Under the pieces are notes generated by a model, which searched no databases, was not told the DNA's origin, and saw only the letters and a program-made list of their open reading frames with translations. Shown here piece by piece: positions 35,523 through 45,668 of a stretch of DNA of 64,000 nucleotides; within the stretch, counting starts at the first letter, position 1; each line of letters opens with the position of its first letter. This stretch comes from Glaciihabitans arcticus (GTDB taxonomy: Bacteria > Actinomycetota > Actinomycetes > Actinomycetales > Microbacteriaceae): assembly GCF_004310685.1 (NCBI RefSeq), contig NZ_SISG01000001.1, forward strand, positions 2,294,001 through 2,358,000. The letters are read 5' to 3'. The translations under genes were made by a program, and so were the position numbers.

Positions 35523-36466
35523 GCGTGTACCTCCGGTGCGGTCAGGGTCAGGAATACTTCGTCGAGTGTGGGGCGGCGCAGCGCGATGTCCTCGACCTCG
35601 ATGCGCCGGGCGTCGAGTTCGCGCAGCGCTCCGACGAGGGCGGCCGATCCGCCGCGCGCGGGCACCGACACCTGCCGCTCGTCCGGGTCGATGCTGACCG
35701 GCCCATCGCCGACGCGATCGAGAATCGTGGATGCCTCGTGCACCCGTCCACCGTCGGTGACGACCACCACGAGCACGTCCCGGCCCACCTCGCGTTTCAG
35801 CTCGGCAGGGGCACCCTCGGCGATCACGGCGCCGGCGTTCATGACCGAGATGCGGCTTGCCAGCTGGTCGGCCTCATCGAGGTACTGGGTGGTGAGCAGC
35901 ACGGTTGTGCCCTCGTCGCGAATGCGGCGCACCACCTCCCAAACCTCGTTGCGCCCGCGCGGGTCGAGCCCGGTCGTGGGCTCGTCGAGGAACAGCACGG
36001 CGGGCGTCTGGATCAGGCTCGCCGCGATGTCCAGCCGTCGCCTCATCCCGCCCGAATAGCCGGAGACCGGTTTGCGAGCCGCCTCGCTCAGGCCGAAGCG
36101 CTCGAGCAGTTCGTCGGCGCGTACCGTTGCCGCTCGGGTGCTGAGTCCATAGAGACGCCCGAACATCACCAGGTTCTGCCGCCCGCCGAGGATCTCGTCG
36201 ACGGCCGCGCTCTGCCCAACGAGCCCGATGCGCTGGCGCACCTTCGCGCCCTGGCTGCGCACGTCGAAGCCGTCGATCGTCGCCGTTCCGTCGTCGTAGT
36301 CGACGAGGGTCGCGAGCGCTCGCACGGCCGTGCTCTTGCCCGCGCCGTTCGGCCCGAGCAGCCCGTGGATTGTTCCACGTTCGATAGCGAGATCGAAGCC
36401 GTCAAGCGCCGCGGTCGCGCCGTACCGTTTGTGCAATCCTGCCGCGACGAGTGCATGGTCGGTCAT
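35519..36466 (-). CDS. ABC exporter ATPase (DrrA-like, daunorubicin-resistance type)
   Basis: A 315-residue ATPase. Walker A GPNGAGKS (about 38-45), signature SGYSGGMRRRLDIA (about 140) and Walker B AVLFLDEPTTGLDPR (about 158) are present, plus the C-terminal DUF4162-like extension of the DrrA group. GGAGG precedes the ATG. It shares a divergent region with the TetR gene, where two operator dyads lie. Confidence 0.92.
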   Translation of the reverse strand: MTDHALVAAGLHKRYGATAALDGFDLAIERGTIHGLLGPNGAGKSTAVRALATLVDYDDGTATIDGFDVRSQGAKVRQRIGLVGQSAAVDEILGGRQNLVMFGRLYGLSTRAATVRADELLERFGLSEAARKPVSGYSGGMRRRLDIAASLIQTPAVLFLDEPTTGLDPRGRNEVWEVVRRIRDEGTTVLLTTQYLDEADQLASRISVMNAGAVIAEGAPAELKREVGRDVLVVVVTDGGRVHEASTILDRVGDGPVSIDPDERQVSVPARGGSAALVGALRELDARRIEVEDIALRRPTLDEVFLTLTAPEVHA

Positions 36467-36480
36467 GCCGCCTCCTTAAT

Positions 36481-36527
36481 CCGTACACTGTACGGGGTAG
36501 GCCGATCACATTACCGTACTTTGTACG
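36481..36527. promoter_or_regulatory. Two GTAC-type TetR operators
   Basis: CCGTACACTGTACGG (36481-36495) is a perfect dyad, and CGTACTTTGTACG (36515-36527) is a second with the same GTAC-N3-GTAC core. They lie between the divergent DrrAB-like exporter and TetR genes, the expected place for the TetR protein to repress both. Confidence 0.8.
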
Positions 36528-36546
36528 AAATTTGTAGACTTGCCTC

Positions 36547-37314
36547 ATGGCAATCGATTCCACGGGCGAGAGCGCGCGCGACAGAACCCTCGAACTGCTC
36601 TGGCGATCCGTGCTCGGCGACCCAACCGGAGCACGCGGCCCTCGGCAGAAGGTCACCGTCGACCAGGTCGTCGAGGCAGCCATCCAACTGGCCGATGACG
36701 AGGGGGTCGAAGCGATCTCGATGCGTCGCGTGGCCGAGCGCCTCGGCATCGGGGCGATGTCGCTCTACACCTACGTTGAGGGAAAGGCCGAGCTGCTCGA
36801 CCTCATGATCGACAGCATCGTGCTTGGGATGCCCCGACTCGCCACCACCCACGACACCCTCCGGTCGCGCCTCGACGCCCTCGCGCGCGAAGACTGGGCT
36901 CACTACCTCAGCCACCCGTGGACCGTGCAGGTCGACACCTCACGTCCGCCGCTCGGCCCCGGAAGCTCGGGCCGCTACGAGTACCAGCTGCAGCTCGTCG
37001 ACGGCCTCGGCCTGAGCGACCTCGACATGGATTCGATCATCACGATCGTCACGCAGTTCACGGCGGGAGCCGCGCGGGTCGCGATCGACGCGGATCGGGT
37101 GCGCGCGGCATCCACACAGAGCGATCTCGAATGGTGGGAGGCGAACCTGCCGGTGCTCGAGCGCGTCATGGGGCGCGACGACTACCCGCTCTCGGAGCGG
37201 GTCGGCACCGCGGTCGGCGAGCTTTTCCAGTCGCCGGGCAACCAGCACCACGCGTTCGAGTTCGGCCTGGCCCGGCTGCTCGACGGCATCGAGGCGTACG
37301 TCGAGACGCGTTAG
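36547..37314 (+). CDS. TetR family regulator with TetR_C_1-like domain
   Basis: A 255-residue protein. HTH near residues 42-75 (AAIQLADDEGVEAISMRRVAERLGIGAMSLYTYVEGKAELLDLM), followed by a long C-terminal domain like that of tetracycline-type repressors (EDWAHYLSHPWTVQVDTSRPPLGPG). The divergent DrrAB genes are the probable target. Its stop overlaps a minus-strand micro-gene by 4 bases. Confidence 0.9.
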   Translation: MAIDSTGESARDRTLELLWRSVLGDPTGARGPRQKVTVDQVVEAAIQLADDEGVEAISMRRVAERLGIGAMSLYTYVEGKAELLDLMIDSIVLGMPRLATTHDTLRSRLDALAREDWAHYLSHPWTVQVDTSRPPLGPGSSGRYEYQLQLVDGLGLSDLDMDSIITIVTQFTAGAARVAIDADRVRAASTQSDLEWWEANLPVLERVMGRDDYPLSERVGTAVGELFQSPGNQHHAFEFGLARLLDGIEAYVETR

Positions 37315-37490
37315 TCGTCCGACTGGAGGGCGGCGAGCTTCGCGCGCTCCTCGGCCTCGATCTTGGCATAGGACTTGCGCTCGTTGCGGTCCGCGCGGAT
37401 GATCGCCCACATCACGAACCAGAAGATCAGTCCGACGAGAATCGTGGGCGCAAGCGAGTACGCGGCGTTGGCCCAGAAGTTTTCGATCAC
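37311..37490 (-). CDS. Small membrane protein, 59 residues
   Basis: A 59-residue protein with GTG start. Residues 8-31 form one TM helix, then a basic, charged helical tail (RADRNERKSYAKIEAEERAKL) likely in the cytoplasm. It is in the same direction as two other tiny ORFs, the last of a chain 37734-37311. The amphipathic cytosolic helix argues for a real protein, but no homolog is recalled with certainty. Confidence 0.6.
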   Translation of the reverse strand: MIENFWANAAYSLAPTILVGLIFWFVMWAIIRADRNERKSYAKIEAEERAKLAALQSDD

Positions 37491-37504
37491 GTCTACAGGA
37501 TACG

Positions 37505-37591
37505 TCAGCGGGTGAACGTCATAACCGCGACCACTATCAGGATAGCGAGCAGCCCGACCGTCATGATCAGGCGCGAGGTGCGCCGATCCAC
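37505..37591 (-). CDS. Very small membrane protein, 28 residues
   Basis: A 28-residue protein: VDRRTSRLIMTVGLLAILIVVAVMTFTR, basic N-terminus and one TM helix of about 18 residues. The GTG start lies 2 bases after the stop of the 46-residue gene, which suggests coupling. AAGG lies upstream. Too short for homology to be meaningful. Confidence 0.45.
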   Translation of the reverse strand: MDRRTSRLIMTVGLLAILIVVAVMTFTR

Positions 37592-37593
37592 GA

Positions 37594-37734
37594 TCAGCCC
37601 TTCGAGAGCAGGCCGACGGCAGCGCTGATCAGGTAGTACACACCTATCCCGCCGACGACCACCCAGATCACGATGCGGCCGAACGAGATCTTCGGCTTGT
37701 CCTTCTCGTCGCCGGGCAGCTTCAGATCGCTCAT
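37594..37734 (-). CDS. Small membrane protein, 46 residues
   Basis: A 46-residue protein with a charged N-terminal 18 residues (LPGDEKDKPKISFGR) and one TM helix (about 19-42). ATG 37734 is the first of a compact run of three small minus-strand genes spaced 2 and 14 bases apart. It is divergent from the pirin gene with 31 bases between starts. Role unknown. Confidence 0.6.
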   Translation of the reverse strand: MSDLKLPGDEKDKPKISFGRIVIWVVVGGIGVYYLISAAVGLLSKG

Positions 37735-37765
37735 GTCCACGAGTTTACCGGCCTAGAATTCGAGC

Positions 37766-38722
37766 GTGAGCAACCTCGAGAAGCATCCCATCGAGCAGGC
37801 ACTGGATGACGCCCCCCTCACGCCCGCCCCCGTCACCATCCTCGAACCGCGGGACGTTCCCCTCGGCGGGCCGCGCGCGATGTCGGTTCGCCGCACACTG
37901 CCGCAGCGCTCCCGCTCCCTCATCGGCCCCTGGTGCTTCGTCGACCACTACGGCCCCGACCTCGTGGCCGAGAAGGGCGGCATGGTCGTGCCGCCGCATC
38001 CGCACACGGGTCTGCAGACGGTGAGCTGGCTGTTCGCCGGCGAGATCGAGCACCGCGACGGCGTCGGCAGCCACGCCATGGTGCGCCCGGGCGAGCTGAA
38101 CCTCATGACGGCCGGCAGTGGCATCGCCCACTCGGAGGTCTCCACCGCGGCAACGACCGTGCTGCACGGCGCCCAGCTCTGGCTGGCGCTGCCCGACGAC
38201 TCGCGTCACTCTGCACCCATGTTCGAGCATTACGTGCCCGAACCCGTCGCGTTCGGGGATGCCACGGTGCGGGTCTTCCTCGGATCCCTCGTCGGCAGCA
38301 CGTCGACCGCCCACGCCTTCAGTCCGCTCGTCGGCGCGCAACTCGACCTGCCGGCCGGTGCCACGATCGACCTGCCCGTCGAATCCGGCTTCGAGCACGG
38401 GGTGCTGCTCGACGCGGGAGACCTGAGCGTCGACGGCGAGCCGCTGGCGCCCTCGCACCTCGCGTTTCTGGAGGCAGGGGCATCCACCATTCGCCTGCAG
38501 GCTGGTGCTCGGGATGCCCGGCTCCTGCTCATCGGAGGCGCACCGTTCGGCGAGCGCATCCTCATGTGGTGGAACTTCATCGGTCGCACGCACGAGGAGA
38601 TCGTCGAGTACCGCGCCGACTGGCAGGCGGGGGCGTCGCGTTTCGCGCCGGTGCTCGGCTACGACGGGTCGCGGCTGCCGGCACCCGAGCTGCCCGGCGT
38701 CAGGCTGCGTCCCCGCGACTAG
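37766..38722 (+). CDS. Pirin family protein
   Basis: A 318-residue bicupin with a GTG start. The iron-site residues in the N-terminal cupin are visible: PPHPHTGLQTVSW (His at about residues 76 and 78) and later SGIAHSE (His about 118, Glu). Bacterial pirins are quercetinases or regulators of metabolic enzymes; the specific activity here is unknown. Confidence 0.88.
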   Translation: MSNLEKHPIEQALDDAPLTPAPVTILEPRDVPLGGPRAMSVRRTLPQRSRSLIGPWCFVDHYGPDLVAEKGGMVVPPHPHTGLQTVSWLFAGEIEHRDGVGSHAMVRPGELNLMTAGSGIAHSEVSTAATTVLHGAQLWLALPDDSRHSAPMFEHYVPEPVAFGDATVRVFLGSLVGSTSTAHAFSPLVGAQLDLPAGATIDLPVESGFEHGVLLDAGDLSVDGEPLAPSHLAFLEAGASTIRLQAGARDARLLLIGGAPFGERILMWWNFIGRTHEEIVEYRADWQAGASRFAPVLGYDGSRLPAPELPGVRLRPRD

Positions 38723-38730
38723 TGACCGCA

Positions 38731-38840
38731 GGTTGAGTAGCGCGGTGGAGCTTGGGGCAATCGCGCCAGCGATTGCGCGACCCCAGCGCCGAGGGAGCTC
38801 GCGACCGAGGGTCCGCGACGAAGGAGCGGCCGTATCGAAA
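38731..38840. repeat. Dispersed dyad repeat, expanded copy (GGTTGAGTAG ... CGTATCGAAA)
   Basis: This begins GGTTGAGTAGCG and ends GGCCGTATCGAAA, the same ends as the unit at 27120-27192, but with about 85 bases between them, including a small dyad CAATCGC/GCGATTG near 38759-38775. It lies between the pirin and the convergent surface-protein gene. Confidence 0.6.
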
Positions 38841-38849
38841 ACTCCGAGC

Positions 38850-41800
38850 TCAGGCGGTGACGGGGGTGCGACGGCGCCCGCGCACGATGAGCAGCACACC
38901 GGCGGCCATCGCGAGCAGGGCCACGAGGAGGGCGAGCAGCAGCGCCGAACCGTCGATGCCCGTGATCACGAGACCGGGGAACACGGGTCCGACCAGCGAG
39001 ATGGCCCCGATCGCCCCGTTACCGAGAACCGTGAACCAGATGGTGCTGGTGATCGCGGCACCCGCCGGGGGCGTGATGACGAGGGCGACGCGGTGTGCGC
39101 CGGGGTCGATGCCCGCGGGCAGGGTGACCGTCACGTTGAGCAGCCCGTCGAGGCCGATGGTCCCGCTCGCGAGAACCACGGGAGCCGAGTGCAGCGTGAC
39201 CTTCCAGGTCGAGCCCGGGATAAGGTCGGAACCGGTGAATGTCACCGTCGACGCCTCAGCCGGATCCCCGACGACCAGGTCGTGGGTCAGCTCGACGACA
39301 GGGGCACCGGTGCGGAAGACGTCGATCGTGTAGACCGTGGTCGTGTCATCCTGTGCGGTGACGGTCGTGGTGATCGTCGTCTCCCCCAGCGGCAGCGTGA
39401 TCGCGGGCGAAGCCGCTCCGCTGGCCACGGGCACGCCGTTGACCTCGACGGTGGCCGTGGCATCCGTGACGGTTGGTGTGATCGTGATGGATGACGCCGC
39501 GGTCTCGAGCGCGTAGGCCGTTGTGGCCGGGGCGAACACCGGGTCGAGCGAGCCATTCGAGACCGCGAGCGCGCTCAGCGTGCTGGTGCTCGACTCGGGG
39601 CGCTCGACGCTGAGCGTGTAAGTCCGCGTTGTGCCGTCCTGGGCCGTCACGATCGTGGTGATCGTGGTGGTCCCGACGGCGAGCGCGATGGGGCCGGAGG
39701 GGCCGCCCGGGAGGACGGTTTGTCCGTTGACGGTGATCGTGGCAGTGGGATCAGCCCTCACCGGTGTCAGCGTGTACGTTGCCGTCGCGTTCGGCACGGA
39801 GGCCGAATAGGTCTGCTGGGCGGAGCTGAACGCCGGGCTCAGCGTGCCGGCCGAGACGCCGAGCGCAGACAGGAAGTTGTTGCTCGACGCGAGTCGCGTC
39901 ACGGTCACGGTGTAGCTACGGGGCGATCCGTCCTGGGCCGTGACGGAGGTGACGATGAGGTTGGCGCCGACGTTGAGGTTGATCGAGTCGGAAGGGCTAC
40001 CCGATGTGACGGTTACGCCGTTGACCTGCACGGTCGCAGCGGCATCGGCCAGGGTGGGCGTAACCGTCAGAGACGTCGCGCCGAATGGCACGGTTGTCGC
40101 ATAGTTCTGCTGAGCGGCGGAGAACGCGGGACTGAGTGTGCCCTCAGAGAGCACGAGCGACGCCAGGTCATTGTCGGTCGAGATGGCTCGCGTGACGGTG
40201 ATCGTGTACGTCTTCGTCGCGCCGTTCTGAGCCGTGACGACGGTGGTGAGAGTGTTCGATCCGGTGCTCAGTGCGATGGCGCCGCTCTGCGTTCCAGAAG
40301 TCACGGCAACTCCGTTTACGGTGACCGAGGCTGTGCCGACACTCACAGTCGGAGTGACTGTGATGGACGCCACAGCGCTGGCCACCGAGGCGACGTACGA
40401 CGTCGTGCCCGGCGCGAATACAGGAGACAGCGAGCCGGCCGAGATCGACAGGGCCGTCAGATCGTTGTTGGATGACGCAGCGCGGGTCACCGTCACCGTA
40501 TAGCTCTTGCTGGTCGTGCCATCCTGCGCGAGAACGGCAGTCGTGATCGTGTTGGACCCGACGGCAAGTGCGATGGCGCCTGAAGCGTTTCCGCTGGAGA
40601 CTGCCACTCCGTTGACCGTCACGGAGGCTGCTGAGTCGCTCACCGTCGGGGTAACCGTCAACGACGTCGTCGCGTTGCTGACTGCCGCCGTGTACACGGT
40701 GGTGGCCGATGCAAAGGCCGGTGCGAGCGTTCCACTCGAGAGGCTGAGCGCCGACAGGCCGGCGTTGCTGGACCCCGCGCGCGTGACGGTGACTGTATAC
40801 GACTGTGGAGTGCCGTTCTGTGCCGTGACCGTGCTCGTGATCACGTTCGATCCGATGGCAAGCGCGATGGCGCCCGAGGCGTTGCCGCTGGTTGTCGCAA
40901 CACCATTCACCGTCACCGAGGACGTGGCATCCGCAACCGTTGGCGTGACCGTCAGGGATGTCGTGGCGTTGCCAACGCTGGCGGTGTACGAGGTGGAGCC
41001 CGAAGCGAACGCCGGTGACAGCGTGCCGCTCGAGAGTGACAGCGCTGACAGCTGGTTATTGGATGACGCAGCGCTCCGGGTCACGGTCGTCGTGTAGGTC
41101 TTCGTTGTGGTGCCGTCCTGCGCGGTGACGACCGTCGTGATGGTGTTCGACCCCACTGCGAGTGCGATCGCGCCTGATGCGCTGCCGCTGGTGACGGAAA
41201 CGCCATTCACCGTGATGGATGCAGTCGAGTCAGCTCGTGTCGGCGTCACGGTGAGAGAGGTCCTGGTGAACGGCACGGTCGCCGTGTAGCTGGTTGTGGC
41301 TGCCGCGAAGGCGGGGCTGAGGGTGCCAGCCGACAGCGCGAGTGCGGACAGGTTGGCGTTGCTCGACGGGGGCGCGGCTCGCGTGACGGTCGTCGTGTAG
41401 GTCTTCGTGGTCACGCCATCGAGTGCCGTGACGATCGTGGTGATGGTGTTCGCCCCGACTGCGAGCGCTATAGCTCCGGATGCCGCTCCACTCGCTACGG
41501 AAACACCGTTGACGGTGACCGTTGCGCCGGGTGTCGTCGCCGTGGGGGTGACGGTGGTGGACGTTGTGGAGTTCGATACGCTGACGCCGTACGCGGTCAA
41601 CGCGGGTGAGAAGCCGGGCGTGATAGCTCCGGCGGAGAGCGCCAGGCCCGACAGGTCGGCCTGCTGGGGAGAATCGGCGACGACGAAGTCGTTGAAGCCT
41701 TCCTGCCACAACTTGCCTTCGAAACCGTCGCCACCCGAAGAGGAGACGCGCACTTCGTCGACGTAACTGAAGCCGGACGGAAGGGTAAAGGTGAACGGAT

Positions 41801-42278
41801 TCCCGGTGGGGGCCGCGTAGAACTGGACGGCCGCGCCCGTCGGCACGCCGTTGCGATACGCAGCCGCGGTGTAGGTGCTGCCCAAGAGGGCGGCGTCCTG
41901 CATCCTGAAGCTCGTGAGCTGGAACGGCACATCGCCTACAGACTCGAAGATCAGAGAACTCGTCTGATCGAGATTCGTCAACATCACGCCGCTGCTACTC
42001 GTGAGGTCGTACGCCTGCGATCCGGTCGCGGGTGTTGTGCCCGACGACGTGAAGAATGCGCGATAAGTAACGCCGGGAATGTTTGACGCACTGAGCGCCA
42101 GGTTGTCATCGGTGAAATAGGGGCTGATGTTGGTGCCGTCGGCAAGGTCGGACCGGGCGCTCACGGTACCCGCCACAGTCGCCGCAGACGCGGAGACCGC
42201 CGTCAGCCCGACGGACGCGAGAGCCAGCGTGGAGGCTACAACCAGGGCAAGCGCACCGCGCAACGAAAGGGCTCTCAT
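38850..42278 (-). CDS. Large repeat-rich surface protein with cadherin-like beta-sandwich domains
   Basis: A 1142-residue exported protein: signal peptide (residues 1-34), an N-terminal globular region (to about 205), eight tandem repeats of about 92-95 residues (each with an LSALALSAGTLSPAF-type start and a TTKTYTTTVTR-type end), a 90-residue Ig-like domain, and a C-terminal TM helix followed by GRRRTPVTA. No LPXTG is seen, so it is likely membrane-anchored. Repeats match the cadherin-like beta-sandwich class. Adhesion is the likely role. It starts 21 bases after lysS stops, on the same strand. Confidence 0.85.
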   Translation of the reverse strand: MRALSLRGALALVVASTLALASVGLTAVSASAATVAGTVSARSDLADGTNISPYFTDDNLALSASNIPGVTYRAFFTSSGTTPATGSQAYDLTSSSGVMLTNLDQTSSLIFESVGDVPFQLTSFRMQDAALLGSTYTAAAYRNGVPTGAAVQFYAAPTGNPFTFTLPSGFSYVDEVRVSSSGGDGFEGKLWQEGFNDFVVADSPQQADLSGLALSAGAITPGFSPALTAYGVSVSNSTTSTTVTPTATTPGATVTVNGVSVASGAASGAIALAVGANTITTIVTALDGVTTKTYTTTVTRAAPPSSNANLSALALSAGTLSPAFAAATTSYTATVPFTRTSLTVTPTRADSTASITVNGVSVTSGSASGAIALAVGSNTITTVVTAQDGTTTKTYTTTVTRSAASSNNQLSALSLSSGTLSPAFASGSTSYTASVGNATTSLTVTPTVADATSSVTVNGVATTSGNASGAIALAIGSNVITSTVTAQNGTPQSYTVTVTRAGSSNAGLSALSLSSGTLAPAFASATTVYTAAVSNATTSLTVTPTVSDSAASVTVNGVAVSSGNASGAIALAVGSNTITTAVLAQDGTTSKSYTVTVTRAASSNNDLTALSISAGSLSPVFAPGTTSYVASVASAVASITVTPTVSVGTASVTVNGVAVTSGTQSGAIALSTGSNTLTTVVTAQNGATKTYTITVTRAISTDNDLASLVLSEGTLSPAFSAAQQNYATTVPFGATSLTVTPTLADAAATVQVNGVTVTSGSPSDSINLNVGANLIVTSVTAQDGSPRSYTVTVTRLASSNNFLSALGVSAGTLSPAFSSAQQTYSASVPNATATYTLTPVRADPTATITVNGQTVLPGGPSGPIALAVGTTTITTIVTAQDGTTRTYTLSVERPESSTSTLSALAVSNGSLDPVFAPATTAYALETAASSITITPTVTDATATVEVNGVPVASGAASPAITLPLGETTITTTVTAQDDTTTVYTIDVFRTGAPVVELTHDLVVGDPAEASTVTFTGSDLIPGSTWKVTLHSAPVVLASGTIGLDGLLNVTVTLPAGIDPGAHRVALVITPPAGAAITSTIWFTVLGNGAIGAISLVGPVFPGLVITGIDGSALLLALLVALLAMAAGVLLIVRGRRRTPVTA

Positions 42279-42299
42279 TCGCGAGAGCTTATCTCGTTT

Positions 42300-43799
<1,500 letters not shown>

Positions 43800-43844
43800 G
43801 GCTGTACTCCCGCTGGTATCGACGTTCCATGGTACCGGCGCGCC

Positions 43845-44453
43845 TCACGCCGGGTGGACGCCGGAGCGGAGCCGGGACATCCCGTCGCGCAGTCGCGTCT
43901 TGATCGTGCCGAGCGGAACACCGAGCATCGCGGCGATCTCGGTGTGGGTGTGGCCCGCGTACGAGAGGGTGATCGCCTCGCGCTGCACGGCGGGCAGCGT
44001 GGCGAGTGCGCGCTCGACGAGCTGGTGGCGTTCGAGCTGCTCGATCGACTCGAGGGTGTTGTCGAACTCCGGCATGGCCTCACGGTGACCGATCCGCTCG
44101 TCGCGATCGCGGGATGACTGCTCGGCGCGCACCCGGTCGATCGAACGGTGCCGGGCGAGGGTCAGCAGGTAACCGGTGCCCCCGCCCTTCGCGGCGTTGA
44201 AGCGGTTGGCGTTCTGCCAGAGCTCAAGAAAGACGTCCTGCGTCACCTCCTCGGCGATCGAACGATCGATGAGAATGCGCACGGCGAGCCCGAGCACACG
44301 CGGCGAGTATTCGTCATACAGCGCGGCGAAGGCCCACTGGTCGCCGGCGGCGACGCCCTCGAGCAGTTCGGTTGCGCGGTCGGTTGCGGTTGTCGTGCGA
44401 GATCGGGTGGTTCGGGATGCGCGTGCCATCGGCACGGGTACAGCAATAGACAT
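43845..44453 (-). CDS. ECF RNA polymerase sigma factor (SigK-like)
   Basis: A 202-residue ECF sigma. Region 2 (about 45-115) contains DEYSPRVLGLAVRILIDRSIAEEVTQDVFLELW, and region 4 (about 145-195) contains the HTH TEIAAMLGVPLGTIKTRLRDGM. ATG 44453 has AGGAG 7 bases upstream. It resembles the SigK/ECF19 group, normally followed by an anti-sigma RskA gene; here lysS follows, so no adjacent anti-sigma is seen. Confidence 0.9.
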   Translation of the reverse strand: MSIAVPVPMARASRTTRSRTTTATDRATELLEGVAAGDQWAFAALYDEYSPRVLGLAVRILIDRSIAEEVTQDVFLELWQNANRFNAAKGGGTGYLLTLARHRSIDRVRAEQSSRDRDERIGHREAMPEFDNTLESIEQLERHQLVERALATLPAVQREAITLSYAGHTHTEIAAMLGVPLGTIKTRLRDGMSRLRSGVHPA

Positions 44454-44521
44454 GGAAGAACTCCTGAGGTGAGTGGTGTGTACGGGCCGTTTTGGGCGCG
44501 CAACAGCGCCCACGGCCTCAC

Positions 44522-45184
44522 TCAGTCAGGGGTCGTGTCAGATGCGAAGGTTGGTGCTCCGGGCGGCGAGAAGCCTGCCGGGCTGAATTGTGTGCTGGAT
44601 GCAACCGGCCCAAGAACCCCGAAACCGCCGAGATCCCCGACCACTCCGCCGGCGCCCCCGGAGGACCCGAGTGCGGGGCCGGGCGTCAGCGTGGAATCGC
44701 CGGGCGCAGCTGGCGCCTCGGCAGGGGTGGCGTGATCATCGGCGGGCGCGGCACCGGCAGGTGCTTCGACCGGGACTACGGCTGCGACGGCTGCGGGTTC
44801 GACGGCGACCGGCTTCGAGCTCACAACCGCGGGAGCGGCGTCGAGCACGGGCTCCACTGCCGGTTCCACCACGGGAACCACAGTTTTGACAACGACCTTC
44901 TCGACAATGCGCTCTACCACAGCAACCGGCTTGGCGACGACGCGATCCACCACCGCGACGGGCTTCTCGGTGACCGCGTTAACGGCGGACCCGAGGGAGG
45001 AGTCGGCGGGCAGCACGGTGTCGAGCACACCCTGCACGAGGCCGGGCTCGGCGGCATCATCCGCTCGCGCAGACGAGGAGCCGAAGATCAGGGAGGCGAG
45101 CAGGAACACGAGTCCGAGCGCAGCACCGAGGGCCAGGCGGAGCAGCAGTGCGGCTCCGGGCGTCGCGTGGGCTCGGGTTTCCAT
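44522..45184 (-). CDS. Exported low-complexity Ala/Pro/Val-rich protein
   Basis: A 220-residue protein with a hydrophobic N-terminal segment (residues 12-40, signal or anchor) and a repetitive region of VVEKVVVKTVVPVVEP type (about 75-110), then Ala/Pro/Gly-rich disorder. No family is recognised. It is upstream of the sigma factor by 68 bases and could be its target or partner (inference). Confidence 0.65.
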   Translation of the reverse strand: METRAHATPGAALLLRLALGAALGLVFLLASLIFGSSSARADDAAEPGLVQGVLDTVLPADSSLGSAVNAVTEKPVAVVDRVVAKPVAVVERIVEKVVVKTVVPVVEPAVEPVLDAAPAVVSSKPVAVEPAAVAAVVPVEAPAGAAPADDHATPAEAPAAPGDSTLTPGPALGSSGGAGGVVGDLGGFGVLGPVASSTQFSPAGFSPPGAPTFASDTTPD

Positions 45185-45243
45185 CCCTCCGACCCTAAAA
45201 GGTGAGACTGAGGAGCGGGGCGAGAACCCAGCCGATTAACGGG

Positions 45244-45666
45244 TTAGCCCTTGGCGGCAAGGTCGAGCCAGGCGCGCAGCCAGTCGGGGATGTGCGCGTC
45301 ATCCCGGGGGAATCTGGCCAGGTCGTCTTCGAACAGCCATGGGTTGAGCTTCCCATCGGCGGGCGGCTCTTCGGTGTAGTTGAAGCTGGTGGACGCCCGT
45401 CCGTCGGGGGTGATCAACATCGCCATCGAGAACCAGGTGCCGTTGCCCTCCCGATACATATCGGCACGCAGTTCGCGATCCGGAAGATCGTGCGGCGGAG
45501 TACTGCGCACAACACTGCCGTCGACCCGGGTCACCAGCACCTCAGATTCCGCGTATCCGGTGAAGTGAGTGGCTTTGTAGGCGAGCGCCTTCCACGGGGA
45601 AGGGACGGAATTGAGTACTTTCTGGGCGATGGCCTCGACGAGCTCGCCCTGGCGCTCGAGAGCCAT
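45244..45666 (-). CDS. YezG/DUF600-like immunity protein, orphan
   Basis: A 140-residue protein. The C-terminal FEDDLARFPRDDAHIPDWLRAWL (residues about 112-134) matches the conserved end of YezG-type immunity proteins, which neutralise LXG-family toxins; the N-terminal part (AIAQKVLNSVPSPWKALAYKATHFTGYAES) is compatible. No LXG toxin gene is in the window. It starts 2 bases after panC stops, as the last gene of that operon. Confidence 0.7.
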   Translation of the reverse strand: MALERQGELVEAIAQKVLNSVPSPWKALAYKATHFTGYAESEVLVTRVDGSVVRSTPPHDLPDRELRADMYREGNGTWFSMAMLITPDGRASTSFNYTEEPPADGKLNPWLFEDDLARFPRDDAHIPDWLRAWLDLAAKG

Positions 45667-45668
45667 CG

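Noticed and set aside
38850-42278. Long runs of similar DNA blocks that could be mistaken for a CRISPR array or tandem satellite
   Set aside because: The periodicity of about 280 bases is in frame and encodes homologous 92-95 residue protein repeats; no short direct repeats with unique spacers exist.
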